Assembly: GCA_023435725.1 (NCBI GenBank)
Contig: JAEYRD010000145.1
Location: 57,507-121,506 of the forward strand
Direction: 5' to 3'
DNA length: 64,000 nt
Source: Pseudomonadota bacterium
GTDB lineage: Bacteria > Pseudomonadota > Alphaproteobacteria > Rhizobiales > Xanthobacteraceae
Part shown: positions 52,233 to 61,123 of the stretch, one piece after another
Position numbering within the stretch: position 1 is the first letter of the stretch
Layout of the letters: each line of letters starts with the position of its first letter
Made by a program: the position numbers and the translations under genes
Notes under the pieces: model-generated
The model's database searches: none
What the model was told of the DNA's origin: nothing
Seen by the model: only the letters and a program-made list of their open reading frames with translations

Positions 52233-53972
52233 TTATCGTAGCGGCTTCTTCAAGAGCGAGAAGCGATCGGGATCCAGCCCCATCGACGGCTGCAGCATCG
52301 GGGTCTCGACGCTGGAGTGCATCTTGGCGGGCGCTCCCGAGAACACCGGATCGTTCGGTACGTCGCGCTGCGAAGTTGCGCCGCGCCAGCGTTCGAGCAC
52401 GGCGCTGACGAAATGCATGTCGTGGCCGGAGGTGACCGACGGCACGCTGCTGATGGTGGCTTCGCCGCGCGGCAGCTGGTGCGGCGGCACCTCCTTGAAG
52501 CGCAGCCGGGTCGGCAGCGCGACGCCTTCGCCGAACGCCAGCACTTCGCGGGTGCCGAGCGAAGGCACGAAGGACAACAGGTTCGCGGCCGCGTCCGATA
52601 CCGCGGCGCGCAGCAGCGCCTGGTCGCGGTCGTTGGCAAGGCGCATCGTGAACAGCGTGTTGCACTGGGAGATGATGGTGGCGTCGAGCTCGGCCGGACG
52701 CTGGGTGATGAGGCCGAGATAGACGCCGTATTTGCGGCCTTCCTTGGCGATCCGCGACACCGCCTTGCGGGTCGGCCCGAAGCCGACATTGCGGTCGGCG
52801 GAGGCGTAGCGATGCGCCTCTTCGCAGACGAACAGCAGCGGCGAGACGCCGTCGCTCCACAGGCCGAAGTCGAACGCCATCCGGCACAGCACCGAGACGA
52901 CGGAATCGATGACCTCCACCGGGAAGCCGGCGAGCTGCATCACCGTCATCGGCTTGCCGTTGGCGGGCAGGCGAAACAGATGGCTGATGACCTCGGCCAT
53001 GGTGTCGCCGCCGACATTGGCGTTGTCGAACATGAAGGTGTAACGCGGGTCGTTGCGCACGGCCTCGATGCGCGAGATCAGCTTGTGATAGATGATGCGC
53101 GAGGAGCGGTTCTCGAGCTTGCCCATCCGCTCGTCGATCAGCGAGATCAAATCGACCAAGCGATACGGCACCGGCGTGTCGACGGTGAAGCCGACCTGTT
53201 TGGGATCGACGCGTTTCAGGCCGAGCCGGTCGGCGTTCTGGTACTGGGTGTAGACCCCTTTGGCGATCGGAATGACTTCGGCCAGGATGTCGAGCTCCTC
53301 CGGCACGCCGGGGCGCCCGGCGAACAGGACGTCGACGATTTCCTCGAAATTGAACAGCCAGAACGGCAGTTTCAGGTTCCGCGGGTTGAGCACCAGCGCG
53401 CGGTCACCGAAGCAGCGGCCATATTCGTTGTGCACGTCGAGCAGGAAGATGCGCAGGTTCGGCCGCGCCTTCAGGATCTCGTTCAGCAGCAGCGACACGC
53501 CGGTCGATTTGCCGACGCCGGTCGATCCCAGGACGGCGAAATGCTTGGACAGCATTTCCTCGACGTCGACATAGGCGATGACGGAGCGGTCCTGTTGCAG
53601 GAAGCCGACATTGATCTGGTCCGATCCGGTCGGCGCGTAGATCGTGCGCAGCTCCTGGCTCGTGATCAGGTCGACGGTATCGCCGATGGTCGGATAGTTG
53701 GTGACGCCGCGCTGGAATTTCGGCTTGTCGCTGGCGTTCAGGATCTCGCCGAGCAGATCGACCGACGCGATCGCAATATAGCTGTCGTTGTTCGACAGGT
53801 TCTCGCAGGAGACCTCGGTGATCATCGCGACGATGACCGAACTGTTGCAGCGGATGCTGACGAAGCGACCGACGGTGGCCCTCACTTCCGCGATCGGCAT
53901 CTGGCTTTCCGCCAGAAGGCCGACCCGGGCGAGCGATCCGCGCACCGAAATCACGCGTCCAAAGGATGTCAC
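52233..53972 (-). CDS. HerA-like (DUF87) DNA-translocase-type ATPase
   Basis: About 579 residues. The N-terminal HAS-barrel-like part (FGRVISVRGSLARVGLL) is followed by Walker A GSTGVGKST, the FLLDVHNEYGR strand, Walker B LLFVCEEAHRY and the arginine-finger region IAKEGRKYGVYLGLITQRPAELD. HerA helicases pump DNA, often with the nuclease NurA; no NurA is adjacent. The bacterial function is not established. I start at a GTG (53972); an in-frame TTG at 54008 is possible. Confidence 0.87.
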   Translation of the reverse strand: MTSFGRVISVRGSLARVGLLAESQMPIAEVRATVGRFVSIRCNSSVIVAMITEVSCENLSNNDSYIAIASVDLLGEILNASDKPKFQRGVTNYPTIGDTVDLITSQELRTIYAPTGSDQINVGFLQQDRSVIAYVDVEEMLSKHFAVLGSTGVGKSTGVSLLLNEILKARPNLRIFLLDVHNEYGRCFGDRALVLNPRNLKLPFWLFNFEEIVDVLFAGRPGVPEELDILAEVIPIAKGVYTQYQNADRLGLKRVDPKQVGFTVDTPVPYRLVDLISLIDERMGKLENRSSRIIYHKLISRIEAVRNDPRYTFMFDNANVGGDTMAEVISHLFRLPANGKPMTVMQLAGFPVEVIDSVVSVLCRMAFDFGLWSDGVSPLLFVCEEAHRYASADRNVGFGPTRKAVSRIAKEGRKYGVYLGLITQRPAELDATIISQCNTLFTMRLANDRDQALLRAAVSDAAANLLSFVPSLGTREVLAFGEGVALPTRLRFKEVPPHQLPRGEATISSVPSVTSGHDMHFVSAVLERWRGATSQRDVPNDPVFSGAPAKMHSSVETPMLQPSMGLDPDRFSLLKKPLR

Positions 53973-54008
53973 GATGGATGACCTGAGAAGAGAAACTGTT
54001 TGCTGCAA

Positions 54009-54410
54009 TTATGCGCAGCTGTCGCTGGACAAACGGTTAAACGGCAGGCGCGGGCACTTTGTTAAATCCGCGACAATTCGGCCATGAGGTTTGTACCTAA
54101 TGCATATTTGCCGGCGGAAACGGCTGAAAAGCGCTGCTTCTCCAGGCCTCGGGGCTCAAATGGAATTAAGGAACATTTTACCATTCGGGCAGTCAGCCCG
54201 CCGTTCAGGGGGATGGCCGTCGTCGGCGGCAGGAGCGGCATTCGTTGCGGAACGGCCCGCTTGATTTGTTGACGGGACCTAATCATTTGTACATTAGTAC
54301 AAATGAGCCTGCGGCCCAGCGCGCACCCGGGCGCACCCATGAACATTTGCGCCCCGCGCCCGATTGCGCGATCCCGTGACGAGGATCGCAGCCACGCCCT
54401 GGAGGAAATC
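54009..54410. other. Intergenic region containing a perfect operator-like palindrome
   Basis: 402 bp between divergent genes. No ORF with a ribosome binding site is convincing. Its one strong signal is the 24-bp inverted repeat at 54283-54306, with a TTGACG at 54269-54274 in front of it. Confidence 0.45.
54283..54306 (+). promoter_or_regulatory. Perfect inverted repeat (operator) in front of the dioxygenase-like gene
   Basis: TCATTTGTAC (54283-54292), ATTA, and GTACAAATGA (54297-54306) are exact inverted copies. It contains TTTGTA and TACAAA half-sites. TTGACG at 54269-54274 could be a -35, which would place the -10 inside the palindrome, the position for a repressor. The half-site recurs in the nicA promoter at 59470-59485. 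Confidence 0.6.
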
Positions 54411-55379
54411 ATGCAGCCCGAACCGATCCTCGATCTCGCCCATCTCGGCCACTTGGAACTGCTGACGCCGAAGCCCGACGAGAGCCTGAAATTCTTCGTC
54501 GATGTCATGGGCATGACCGTGAGCGGGCGGAAGGGCGAGTCGGTGTATTTGCGCGGCTGGGACGATTACGAACGCTATTCGCTCAAGCTCACGGCGTCGA
54601 AGACATCAGGCATGGCGCACATGGCGCTGCGCGCGCGGAGCCCGCAGGCGCTGGAGCGCCGTGTCGCCGCGCTGAAGGGCTCCGGCTTCGACATCGGCTG
54701 GATCGACGGCGACATGGGGCAGGGGCCGACCTTCCGCTGTCGCGATCCCGACGGCCACATCGTCGAACTTTATTACGAGACCGAATGGTATCAGGCTCCA
54801 CGGGAGCTGAAGCCCGCGCTGAAGAACCAGGCGCAGCGCTTTCCCGCGCGCGGCGTCAACGTCCGCCGGCTCGACCATCTCAACTGCCTCGCCGTCGACA
54901 TCAAGGCCAACCGCGAGTTCTTCGAGAACTATCTCGGCTGCCGCCTCACCGAGCAGATCGTGCTCAACGACGGCCGGGAAGCGGCGATGTGGCTGACCAT
55001 GTCGAACAAGAGCTACGACTTCGCCTATTCGCTCGACCATTCCGGCGTGCCCGGCCGCTTCCACCACGTCACCTACGCGCTCGACAGCCGCGAGGAGATT
55101 CTTCGCGCCGCCGACATCTTTCTTGAGAATGGCGTTCACATCGAGACCGGCCCGCACAAGCACGCGATCCAGCAGACCTTCTTCCTTTATGTCTACGAGC
55201 CCGGCGGCAACCGCGTCGAGGTCGCCAATGCCGGTGCGCGCCTCATCCTCGCGCCCGACTGGAAGCCGATCGTGTGGACCGAGGAGGAGCGCAAGAAGGG
55301 CCAGGCGTGGGGCCTGAAGACGATCGAGTCGTTCCACACTCACGGCACGCCGCCGGTCGAGGTGAAGAAGCACGTTTGA
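54411..55379 (+). CDS. Extradiol-dioxygenase-like VOC protein (catechol 2,3-dioxygenase family)
   Basis: 322 residues from the ATG at 54411, with GGAGG upstream. Two VOC halves: the N-terminal (HLGHLELLTPKPDESLKFF) and the C-terminal (RRLDHLNCLAVDIKANREFF). In the C-terminal half the metal triad is LDHLNC (His), FHHVTYALD (His) and NRVEVANAG (Glu), complete for Fe(II) ring cleavage. It is adjacent to nicB (convergent, 6 bp). The canonical nicotinate ring cleaver NicX is another fold, so a direct pathway role is unproven. Confidence 0.88.
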   Translation: MQPEPILDLAHLGHLELLTPKPDESLKFFVDVMGMTVSGRKGESVYLRGWDDYERYSLKLTASKTSGMAHMALRARSPQALERRVAALKGSGFDIGWIDGDMGQGPTFRCRDPDGHIVELYYETEWYQAPRELKPALKNQAQRFPARGVNVRRLDHLNCLAVDIKANREFFENYLGCRLTEQIVLNDGREAAMWLTMSNKSYDFAYSLDHSGVPGRFHHVTYALDSREEILRAADIFLENGVHIETGPHKHAIQQTFFLYVYEPGGNRVEVANAGARLILAPDWKPIVWTEEERKKGQAWGLKTIESFHTHGTPPVEVKKHV

Positions 55380-55385
55380 TCTAGA

Positions 55386-58300
55386 CTAGTGTGTGGGCGA
55401 TCGCACGCGCGCGATCGTCTCGCGGACGCCGGTCCACGCCGGCTTGTCCGGCGCAAACTGCCTGCGCAGGAAAGTGACGAGCTCCTCGACCTGCGCGTCG
55501 CTCATGCTGTTCTTGAAGGCGGGCATGTAGCCGAGATCGCTCGATGCGGGATCAGCGATGCCGTGCAGGATGATTTGCACGAGATTGTCTGATGTTGCGC
55601 TGTGCAGATTGCTGTTGAGCGCGAGCGAGGGCCGGCTGCCGAATAGCGGCAGGCCGCCGACCTCGTGGCAGACGGCGCAAGCGCCGAGATAAAGCCGCGC
55701 GCCGGTGGAAGAGGCGACGGTGACCTGCGTTGCGCTCTCGAGCTTCGCGGCGAGAGCATCCGGCGCGGGCGCACCGGCCACAGTGTCGTTGAGCGAGTTG
55801 AGGTAGACCGCCATCGCGCGAATGTCCTGATCGGGGAGGGCGGCGAGATCCCGGACGATCGGTGCCATCGGGCCGGCGGCGACGCCGTGGTAGCGCGAAT
55901 GGCCGGTGCGCAAATAGGCGTAGAGCTCGTCCTCGCTCCAGGGGATCGGTGCGTGCGAGAGCGAAGTCAGCGGCGGTGCCTCCCAGCCCTCGGCAAAGCC
56001 GCCGGCGAGATAGGCCTCGCGCTGCTCGGCGCCGAGCGCGTTGCGAGGTGAATGGCAGGCGCCGCAGTGGCCGAGACCCTCGACGAGATAGGCGCCGCGA
56101 TTCCACAGCTCCGACTTCGCGGGATCCGGCTTGAACCCGCGCGACTGATGGAACAGCGCATTCCAGCCCGCAAGCAGCGGGCGGAGATTGAACGGGAAGG
56201 CGAGCGTGTTCCCAGGCTGCGTCGTGCGGACTGCGGGCTGCGCCATCAGATAGGCGTAGAGCGCCTGCATGTCGGCATCGCTGGTCTTCGAGAAATGCGT
56301 GTAGGGGAAGGCGGGGTAGATCTGCCGTCCATCGCGGTGAAGCCCATCGCGCATCGCGCGCTCGAAGGCGGGATAGGACCAGGCGCCGATGCCGGTCTCG
56401 ACATCAGGCGTGATGTTGGTGGAGTAGATCGTGCCGAACGGTGTCTCCAGCGCGCGGCCGCCGGCGTTGAGCACGCCACCGAAGCTGGTGTGGCACTCCG
56501 CGCAATTGCCGAGCGCGGCCAGCTGCTGACCGCGCGCGATCGTCGCCGCGGAATAGACCGACGCATCGGGTCGCGCGATCGGCGCAATCGCGCGTCCCGG
56601 CACGAGCGCCGCGCCGATGCCGATCGCGGCGGTGCAGACGGCCGCAATCGTCGCGAAGATGCCGGCGCGTTTGGCGAAGGGATTCTCCCAGATGCGGGAC
56701 GGCGACGACGCTGCAGGAGCGGGCAGGGCCTGTGGCGTGGCGGACGCATCGCCGTGTAACCCCTTGAGGACACGTTCGGGCGTAAACGGCGGCTCGCGAA
56801 AGCGCACGCCCGTGGCGTCGAAGATCGCATTGGCAATCGCCGCCGCGCTCGGCACCGACGCGGACTCGCCGACGCCGAGCGGCGGCTGGTCCGGCCGCGG
56901 CAGCATCAGCACGTCAATCTTCGGTACATCAGGGAACGGGATGATCGGATAGGCGCCCCATTCCCGTGCCGCCACCGCACCGCGTTCGAACGAGACCTCC
57001 TCCATCAGCGCGCGGCTGGTGGACTGGATGACGTTGCCGTGGATCTGGTGGCGCACGCCGTCCGGATTGATCATCAGGCCGGAGTCCTGCCCCGCGACCA
57101 CGCGCGTCACACTGACGTCGCCGGTCGTCTTGTTCACGGCAACGTCGGCGACCCAGGCCGACCACGCCGCGCCATAGCCCGGAAACTTGCTGTGGACATA
57201 GAGTGCGTAGGCAAAGCCGCGCCCGTGCACGACCTCACCGTCCTTCTCCTCGCGAACGGGTCGCGGTGTCCAGCCCGCGCGCTCGGCAACCGCATTGACG
57301 AGATCGACGGCGCGCTGATCCCTGAGATAGCGGAGGCGATATTCGATCGGATCGACGCCGGCCTCGGTCGCGGCTTCATCGATATAGGATTCATGCGCAA
57401 AGGTGTTCGGCAAGGCCGAGACACCGCGAAACCAGGACGCGCGCACGATCGGCGGCATGTCATGGGCGACGACGCGCATGTGGTCGTAATCGTAGGGCGG
57501 GATTGCGGTGCGGTCGCCCATCTGGAGCACGGCAGGTTCCGGCGAAATCCGTCCGGTCAGCAGAAGCGCGAGCGTCGGCGCCGCATTCGACGGATAGCGC
57601 GTGGCGAGATCGTACGCAGCGATGCCGCCATTCGCGTCCAATCCGCCATTGACGTCGATCAGCTGCGCGGCGCCCTTGGGCTCCCAGGCGTGCTCCTGCT
57701 CACGTGTCAACTGCACGCGCACGGGCCGGCCGACCGCGCGCGACAGCAGCAGTGCATCGGCGGTGACGTCATCGGCGCAGTTGCGGCCATAGCAGCCGGC
57801 AGCCTCCAGCCTGATGACCTCGATCTCGCTTTCCGCCCGCTCGATCAGCAGGGCAAGATCGCCGCGCAGCACATGCGGGTTCTGCGTGCCGGACCAGACG
57901 CGGATGTTGCCGTCCTGAAAGTCCGCGACGGCACAGGAGGGGCCGATCGAGCCGTGCATCTGATACGGCCAGACATAGGTGCGCTGCATCGGCTTGGTAG
58001 CGGCCGCGATCGCGGCATCGACGTCGCCCTTGTCGATCAACGTGCGCGGCGTGGACGGATTGGCGCGCAGCGCGGTCTCGACGTCAGCGAGATCGGTCAG
58101 ATCAGGCGTGGGCTTCCAGCTCACCGCGAGCTGCTCCGCGGCGCGGATCGCGTTCTCCTCGCGCTCGGCGACGATTCCGACAAAATCGCCGATGCGCACG
58201 ACGGCAACGAGACCGGGAACGTCGCGCACCGAGGCCTCATCGACCGCGATCAGGCTGGTGCCGACGAACGGACCGGCATCGACGCCGGCATAGGGCGGGC

Positions 58301-58916
58301 GTATCACGCGGCCATGCAGCATGCCGGGCAGGCGAATGTCGTGCACGAAGGTCAGCTCGCCCGTGGCCTTGGCCGGTAGGTCGACGCGCGGCATCGACCG
58401 GCCGACGATGGCGTAATCGCCGACAGGCTTCACGGCGACGTCGTCAGCAAGCTCGAGGCTGACAGCCTCGCCGCCGATCAGCTCGCCATAGCTGATGCTG
58501 CGATTGTCGTGCCCGCGAACAAGGCCGTCCTCGATCCGCAAGTCGGCGACCGGCAGCTCCAGCCGCTCGGCTGCGCGCGCGATCAAGAAGTGCCGCGCTT
58601 GCGCGGCGGCCCTGCGCAGGGGCACTGCGGTGATCTGGATGGTCTCGCTGGCGATCGTCGCGCCCTGGTTCGGCACGACAGCGGTGTCACCGAGCACGAC
58701 GACGACGCGGGCAAAGGACACGTCGAGTTCTTCGGCGACGATCTGGCCGAGCGCGGTGCGGATGCCGGTGCCGAGATCGACATGGCCGTTATAGGCGTTG
58801 ACCGACCCATCCGCGGAGATCCGCAGGAAGGTTTCGGATGTGCACTCGTCCACTGTGCGGACGACGACGAGTGAACCGGATTGCCGCTCGGCTCCGTTCG
58901 GATGCGGGGAGGCCAT
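55386..58916 (-). CDS. nicB: Nicotinate dehydrogenase large subunit, molybdopterin + three cytochrome c domains (NicB)
   Basis: 1176 residues, close to Pseudomonas NicB. Residues about 1-730 form the xanthine-dehydrogenase-like Mo domain, with DLGTGIRTALGQI, LPAKATGELTFVHDIRLPGMLHG, and active-site Glu in LGVGESASVPSAA. A membrane-like helix (IFATIAAVCTAAIGIGAAL) leads to three haem sites: CAECH about 804, CGACH about 949, CAVCH about 1079. With NicA it hydroxylates nicotinate to 6-hydroxynicotinate, passing electrons to cytochromes. Start ATG shares its A with the nicA stop. Isonicotinate or similar substrates cannot be excluded. Confidence 0.9.
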   Translation of the reverse strand: MASPHPNGAERQSGSLVVVRTVDECTSETFLRISADGSVNAYNGHVDLGTGIRTALGQIVAEELDVSFARVVVVLGDTAVVPNQGATIASETIQITAVPLRRAAAQARHFLIARAAERLELPVADLRIEDGLVRGHDNRSISYGELIGGEAVSLELADDVAVKPVGDYAIVGRSMPRVDLPAKATGELTFVHDIRLPGMLHGRVIRPPYAGVDAGPFVGTSLIAVDEASVRDVPGLVAVVRIGDFVGIVAEREENAIRAAEQLAVSWKPTPDLTDLADVETALRANPSTPRTLIDKGDVDAAIAAATKPMQRTYVWPYQMHGSIGPSCAVADFQDGNIRVWSGTQNPHVLRGDLALLIERAESEIEVIRLEAAGCYGRNCADDVTADALLLSRAVGRPVRVQLTREQEHAWEPKGAAQLIDVNGGLDANGGIAAYDLATRYPSNAAPTLALLLTGRISPEPAVLQMGDRTAIPPYDYDHMRVVAHDMPPIVRASWFRGVSALPNTFAHESYIDEAATEAGVDPIEYRLRYLRDQRAVDLVNAVAERAGWTPRPVREEKDGEVVHGRGFAYALYVHSKFPGYGAAWSAWVADVAVNKTTGDVSVTRVVAGQDSGLMINPDGVRHQIHGNVIQSTSRALMEEVSFERGAVAAREWGAYPIIPFPDVPKIDVLMLPRPDQPPLGVGESASVPSAAAIANAIFDATGVRFREPPFTPERVLKGLHGDASATPQALPAPAASSPSRIWENPFAKRAGIFATIAAVCTAAIGIGAALVPGRAIAPIARPDASVYSAATIARGQQLAALGNCAECHTSFGGVLNAGGRALETPFGTIYSTNITPDVETGIGAWSYPAFERAMRDGLHRDGRQIYPAFPYTHFSKTSDADMQALYAYLMAQPAVRTTQPGNTLAFPFNLRPLLAGWNALFHQSRGFKPDPAKSELWNRGAYLVEGLGHCGACHSPRNALGAEQREAYLAGGFAEGWEAPPLTSLSHAPIPWSEDELYAYLRTGHSRYHGVAAGPMAPIVRDLAALPDQDIRAMAVYLNSLNDTVAGAPAPDALAAKLESATQVTVASSTGARLYLGACAVCHEVGGLPLFGSRPSLALNSNLHSATSDNLVQIILHGIADPASSDLGYMPAFKNSMSDAQVEELVTFLRRQFAPDKPAWTGVRETIARVRSPTH

Positions 58917-59398
58917 CAATCCGTGGCCTCGATGAGCTGGCCCGATGCGCGCATCACGGCGCGCAGGATTTCGACATGGGTGCCGCAGCGGCAGAGATTG
59001 TAGCGCAGCGCGGCGAGCGCCTCGTGCTCGGTCGGCTGCGGGTTGATCGCGAGCAGCGCCTTGGTGGTCATGATCATGCCGTTGAGGCAGTAGCCGCATT
59101 GCGCGGCCTGCTCGTCGATGAAGGCCTGCTGCACCACGTCCGGCGTGTCGCGTGTGCCGAGCCCTTCGAGCGTCACGATGTCGCGGCCGGCGCAGCCGCT
59201 GATGGGAATGACGCAGGAGCGCGCCGCCGCTCCGTCGATCAGGACAGTGCAGGTGCCGCATTCGCCGAGACCGCAACCATATTTCGGCCCGTTGAGCGTG
59301 AGGTCGTTACGCAGCACATAGAGCAGCGGCGTGTGGCTTTCTGCAGTGACCTCGTGGATCCTGCCGTTCACGGTGAGGCGGATCGGTGTTTGCGTCAT
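58916..59398 (-). CDS. nicA: Nicotinate dehydrogenase small [2Fe-2S] subunit (NicA)
   Basis: 160 residues with two [2Fe-2S] domains: the plant-ferredoxin type (Cys42, 47, 50, 62 in GCGLGECGTCTVLIDG and SCVIP) and the helical domain (Cys101, 104 in QCGYCLNG; Cys136, 138 in CRCGTH). It passes electrons from the Mo site to NicB's haems. It is first in the nicAB operon and coupled to nicB by TGATG. The substrate assignment rests on the NicB architecture. Confidence 0.9.
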   Translation of the reverse strand: MTQTPIRLTVNGRIHEVTAESHTPLLYVLRNDLTLNGPKYGCGLGECGTCTVLIDGAAARSCVIPISGCAGRDIVTLEGLGTRDTPDVVQQAFIDEQAAQCGYCLNGMIMTTKALLAINPQPTEHEALAALRYNLCRCGTHVEILRAVMRASGQLIEATD

Positions 59399-59462
59399 CC
59401 TCGTTCCCAAGCCCGCGGCCAAGTGCTCGTAATATCCAAGTACTCGCAAAATGTACGTCGCG

Positions 59463-59490
59463 ACGATACCGTTTGTACACAAACGTGCAA
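59463..59490 (-). promoter_or_regulatory. nicA promoter with operator between -35 and -10
   Basis: On the minus strand TTGCAC (59490-59485) and TATCGT (59468-59463) are 16 bp apart. The spacer is almost entirely filled by the inverted repeat CGTTTGT-AC-ACAAACG (59470-59485, perfect 7-bp arms). A repressor bound here would block RNA polymerase, so nicAB is probably induced when the repressor releases. The regulator gene is not in the window. Promoter scores are modest. Confidence 0.5.
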
Positions 59491-59593
59491 GCCGTGCATG
59501 CCGCACTGCAGCGCGACTGCCTTGTTTGTGGACAGAGCGGATAGGCAATTGAGGTTTTATGCGGCAGCTGCATCTTTTGCGCCGCACTGCCGC

Positions 59594-59640
59594 TTGACAG
59601 CCATCGGGAGCGCGAGCACCATCGTTCGTATACGAATGAT
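59594..59640 (+). promoter_or_regulatory. Probable promoter and operator of the reductase operon
   Basis: TTGACA at 59594-59599 is a good -35; at 17 bp the -10 is a weak CACCAT. Right behind it lies an inverted repeat, ATCGTTCGTA and TACGAATGAT (59621-59640), with one mismatch over ten. Its TTCGTA half-site resembles TTTGTA of the nicA site. Position just downstream of -35 fits repression. Confidence 0.5.
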
Positions 59641-59665
59641 AAATGCAGTGTCTGCTGGCTTTGAC

Positions 59666-61123
59666 ATGGTGACTGAAACGACGAACGCCGCCATCGACAA
59701 GATCCGCTGCGATGCCTGTCCGGTGATGTGCTACATCAAGCCGGGCGCGGCGGGCGCCTGCGACCGCTATGCCAATCATGACGGCAAGCTCGTTCGCGTC
59801 GATCCGCACGTGATCCTGGAGCGCACTGTCTCGCATGGCGGCAAGCTCGTGCCGTTCAACCGCACGGAAGATTGGGACGGCAAGATCGTCCACGAGCCCT
59901 CGACCTTCGTGACTGCGATCGGCGCGGGCACGACCTATCCCGACTACAAGCCGGCGCCGTTCATCGTTTCCGCGGACGTCGACGGTGTCGACATGGTGAC
60001 TGTCGTCACCGAGGGCATCTTCTCCTATTGCGGAATCAAGGTGAAGATCGACACCGACCGCTATCTCGGGCCCGAGACCGCGACGGTCCGCGCGCAGGGC
60101 GAGGCCGTCGGCCATGTCACGACCAGCGAGTACGGCTCGCAGATGCTGTCGCTCGGCGGCGTGCATCATCTCACCGGCGGCTCGAAGAAGGAGGGGCGCG
60201 TCACCTGCGACACGCTGATGGATCTCGCCAATTGCAGGGCGGTCGAGCTCACCATCGACGGCGGCGCGAGCGTGGTGGTGCAGGCCGGCCAGCCGCCGAT
60301 CGTCAACGGCATGAAGGAAGAGCGCATGCGCGTCGGCTGCGGCTCCGCGACGATCGGCATGTTCGCGAAGCAGTGGCACGGCAAGGTCGACGAGGTCGTG
60401 GTGGTCGATGACCACATCACCGGCGTGCTGAGCGAGCACCAGGCCGGCAAGCTGCTCGACATCGCCGACACCGGCATCAAGATGAAGGGCCGGCGGTCGA
60501 CGCCCGGCCGCTATTTCCAGGTCGCCGATCCCGGCACGGGCTGGGGCGGCACCAACATCTCCGATCCTCTCTCGATTCTCGGTCCCTTCGATGCAAAGGA
60601 AGCCAGGGCCGGCCTTTCGATGCTGATGGTCTCCACGACCGGCGAGCATTCGTCATATTACGTGCTCGACGAGGCCTTGAAGCCGGTCGAGACCGAGATG
60701 CCCGCCGACCTGAAGTTCTCGGTCGAGCGCATCCAGGAGAATTGCGAGCCGGCGCTCTGCACGGTGCTGTTCATGGCCGGTGCCGGCGGCTCGCTGCGCG
60801 CAGGCGTCACCGACAATCCGGTGCGGCTGACGCGCTCGGTGAAGGATGCGCTGACGCGCGTCACCAGCGGCGGTGCGCCTGTTTATGTCTGGCCCGGCGG
60901 CGGCATCACCTACATGGTCGATGTGACGCAGATGCCCGCCGGCGCGTTCGGCTACGTGCCGACGCCGGCGCTGGTCGCGCCGATCGAGTTCACGATGAAG
61001 CTGTCCGACTATGCCGCGCTCGGCGGGCACATGGATTATGTGAAGCCGCTCTCCGAGGTGAAGGGCGGCGAGGATGTGCGCCAGCTGCCCTGGCAGAACC
61101 CGATTCCGGGGCCCCGGGCATGA
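59666..61123 (+). CDS. hnr: 6-Hydroxynicotinate reductase-like iron-sulfur protein
   Basis: 485 residues from the ATG at 59666. An N-terminal cluster-binding motif, CDACPVMCYIKPGAAGACDRY, has Cys15, 18, 22 and 32. The rest is a single large domain (TAIGAGTTYPDYKPAPFIVSAD; SYCGIKVKIDTDRYLGPETATV; MAGAGGSLRAGVTDNPVR). I recognise it from memory as the family annotated 6-hydroxynicotinate reductase, which in Eubacterium barkeri reduces 6-hydroxynicotinate to 1,4,5,6-tetrahydro-6-oxonicotinate. The context next to nicAB supports it. The start is uncertain: ATG at 59636 is in frame. Overlaps the next gene by ATGA. Confidence 0.75.
   Translation: MVTETTNAAIDKIRCDACPVMCYIKPGAAGACDRYANHDGKLVRVDPHVILERTVSHGGKLVPFNRTEDWDGKIVHEPSTFVTAIGAGTTYPDYKPAPFIVSADVDGVDMVTVVTEGIFSYCGIKVKIDTDRYLGPETATVRAQGEAVGHVTTSEYGSQMLSLGGVHHLTGGSKKEGRVTCDTLMDLANCRAVELTIDGGASVVVQAGQPPIVNGMKEERMRVGCGSATIGMFAKQWHGKVDEVVVVDDHITGVLSEHQAGKLLDIADTGIKMKGRRSTPGRYFQVADPGTGWGGTNISDPLSILGPFDAKEARAGLSMLMVSTTGEHSSYYVLDEALKPVETEMPADLKFSVERIQENCEPALCTVLFMAGAGGSLRAGVTDNPVRLTRSVKDALTRVTSGGAPVYVWPGGGITYMVDVTQMPAGAFGYVPTPALVAPIEFTMKLSDYAALGGHMDYVKPLSEVKGGEDVRQLPWQNPIPGPRA

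Noticed and set aside
55386..59276. Extension of the nicB frame beyond 58916 to give 1296 residues
   Set aside because: The extra N-terminus overlaps nicA in another frame and is non-homologous; the ATG at 58916 touching the nicA stop is the sound start.
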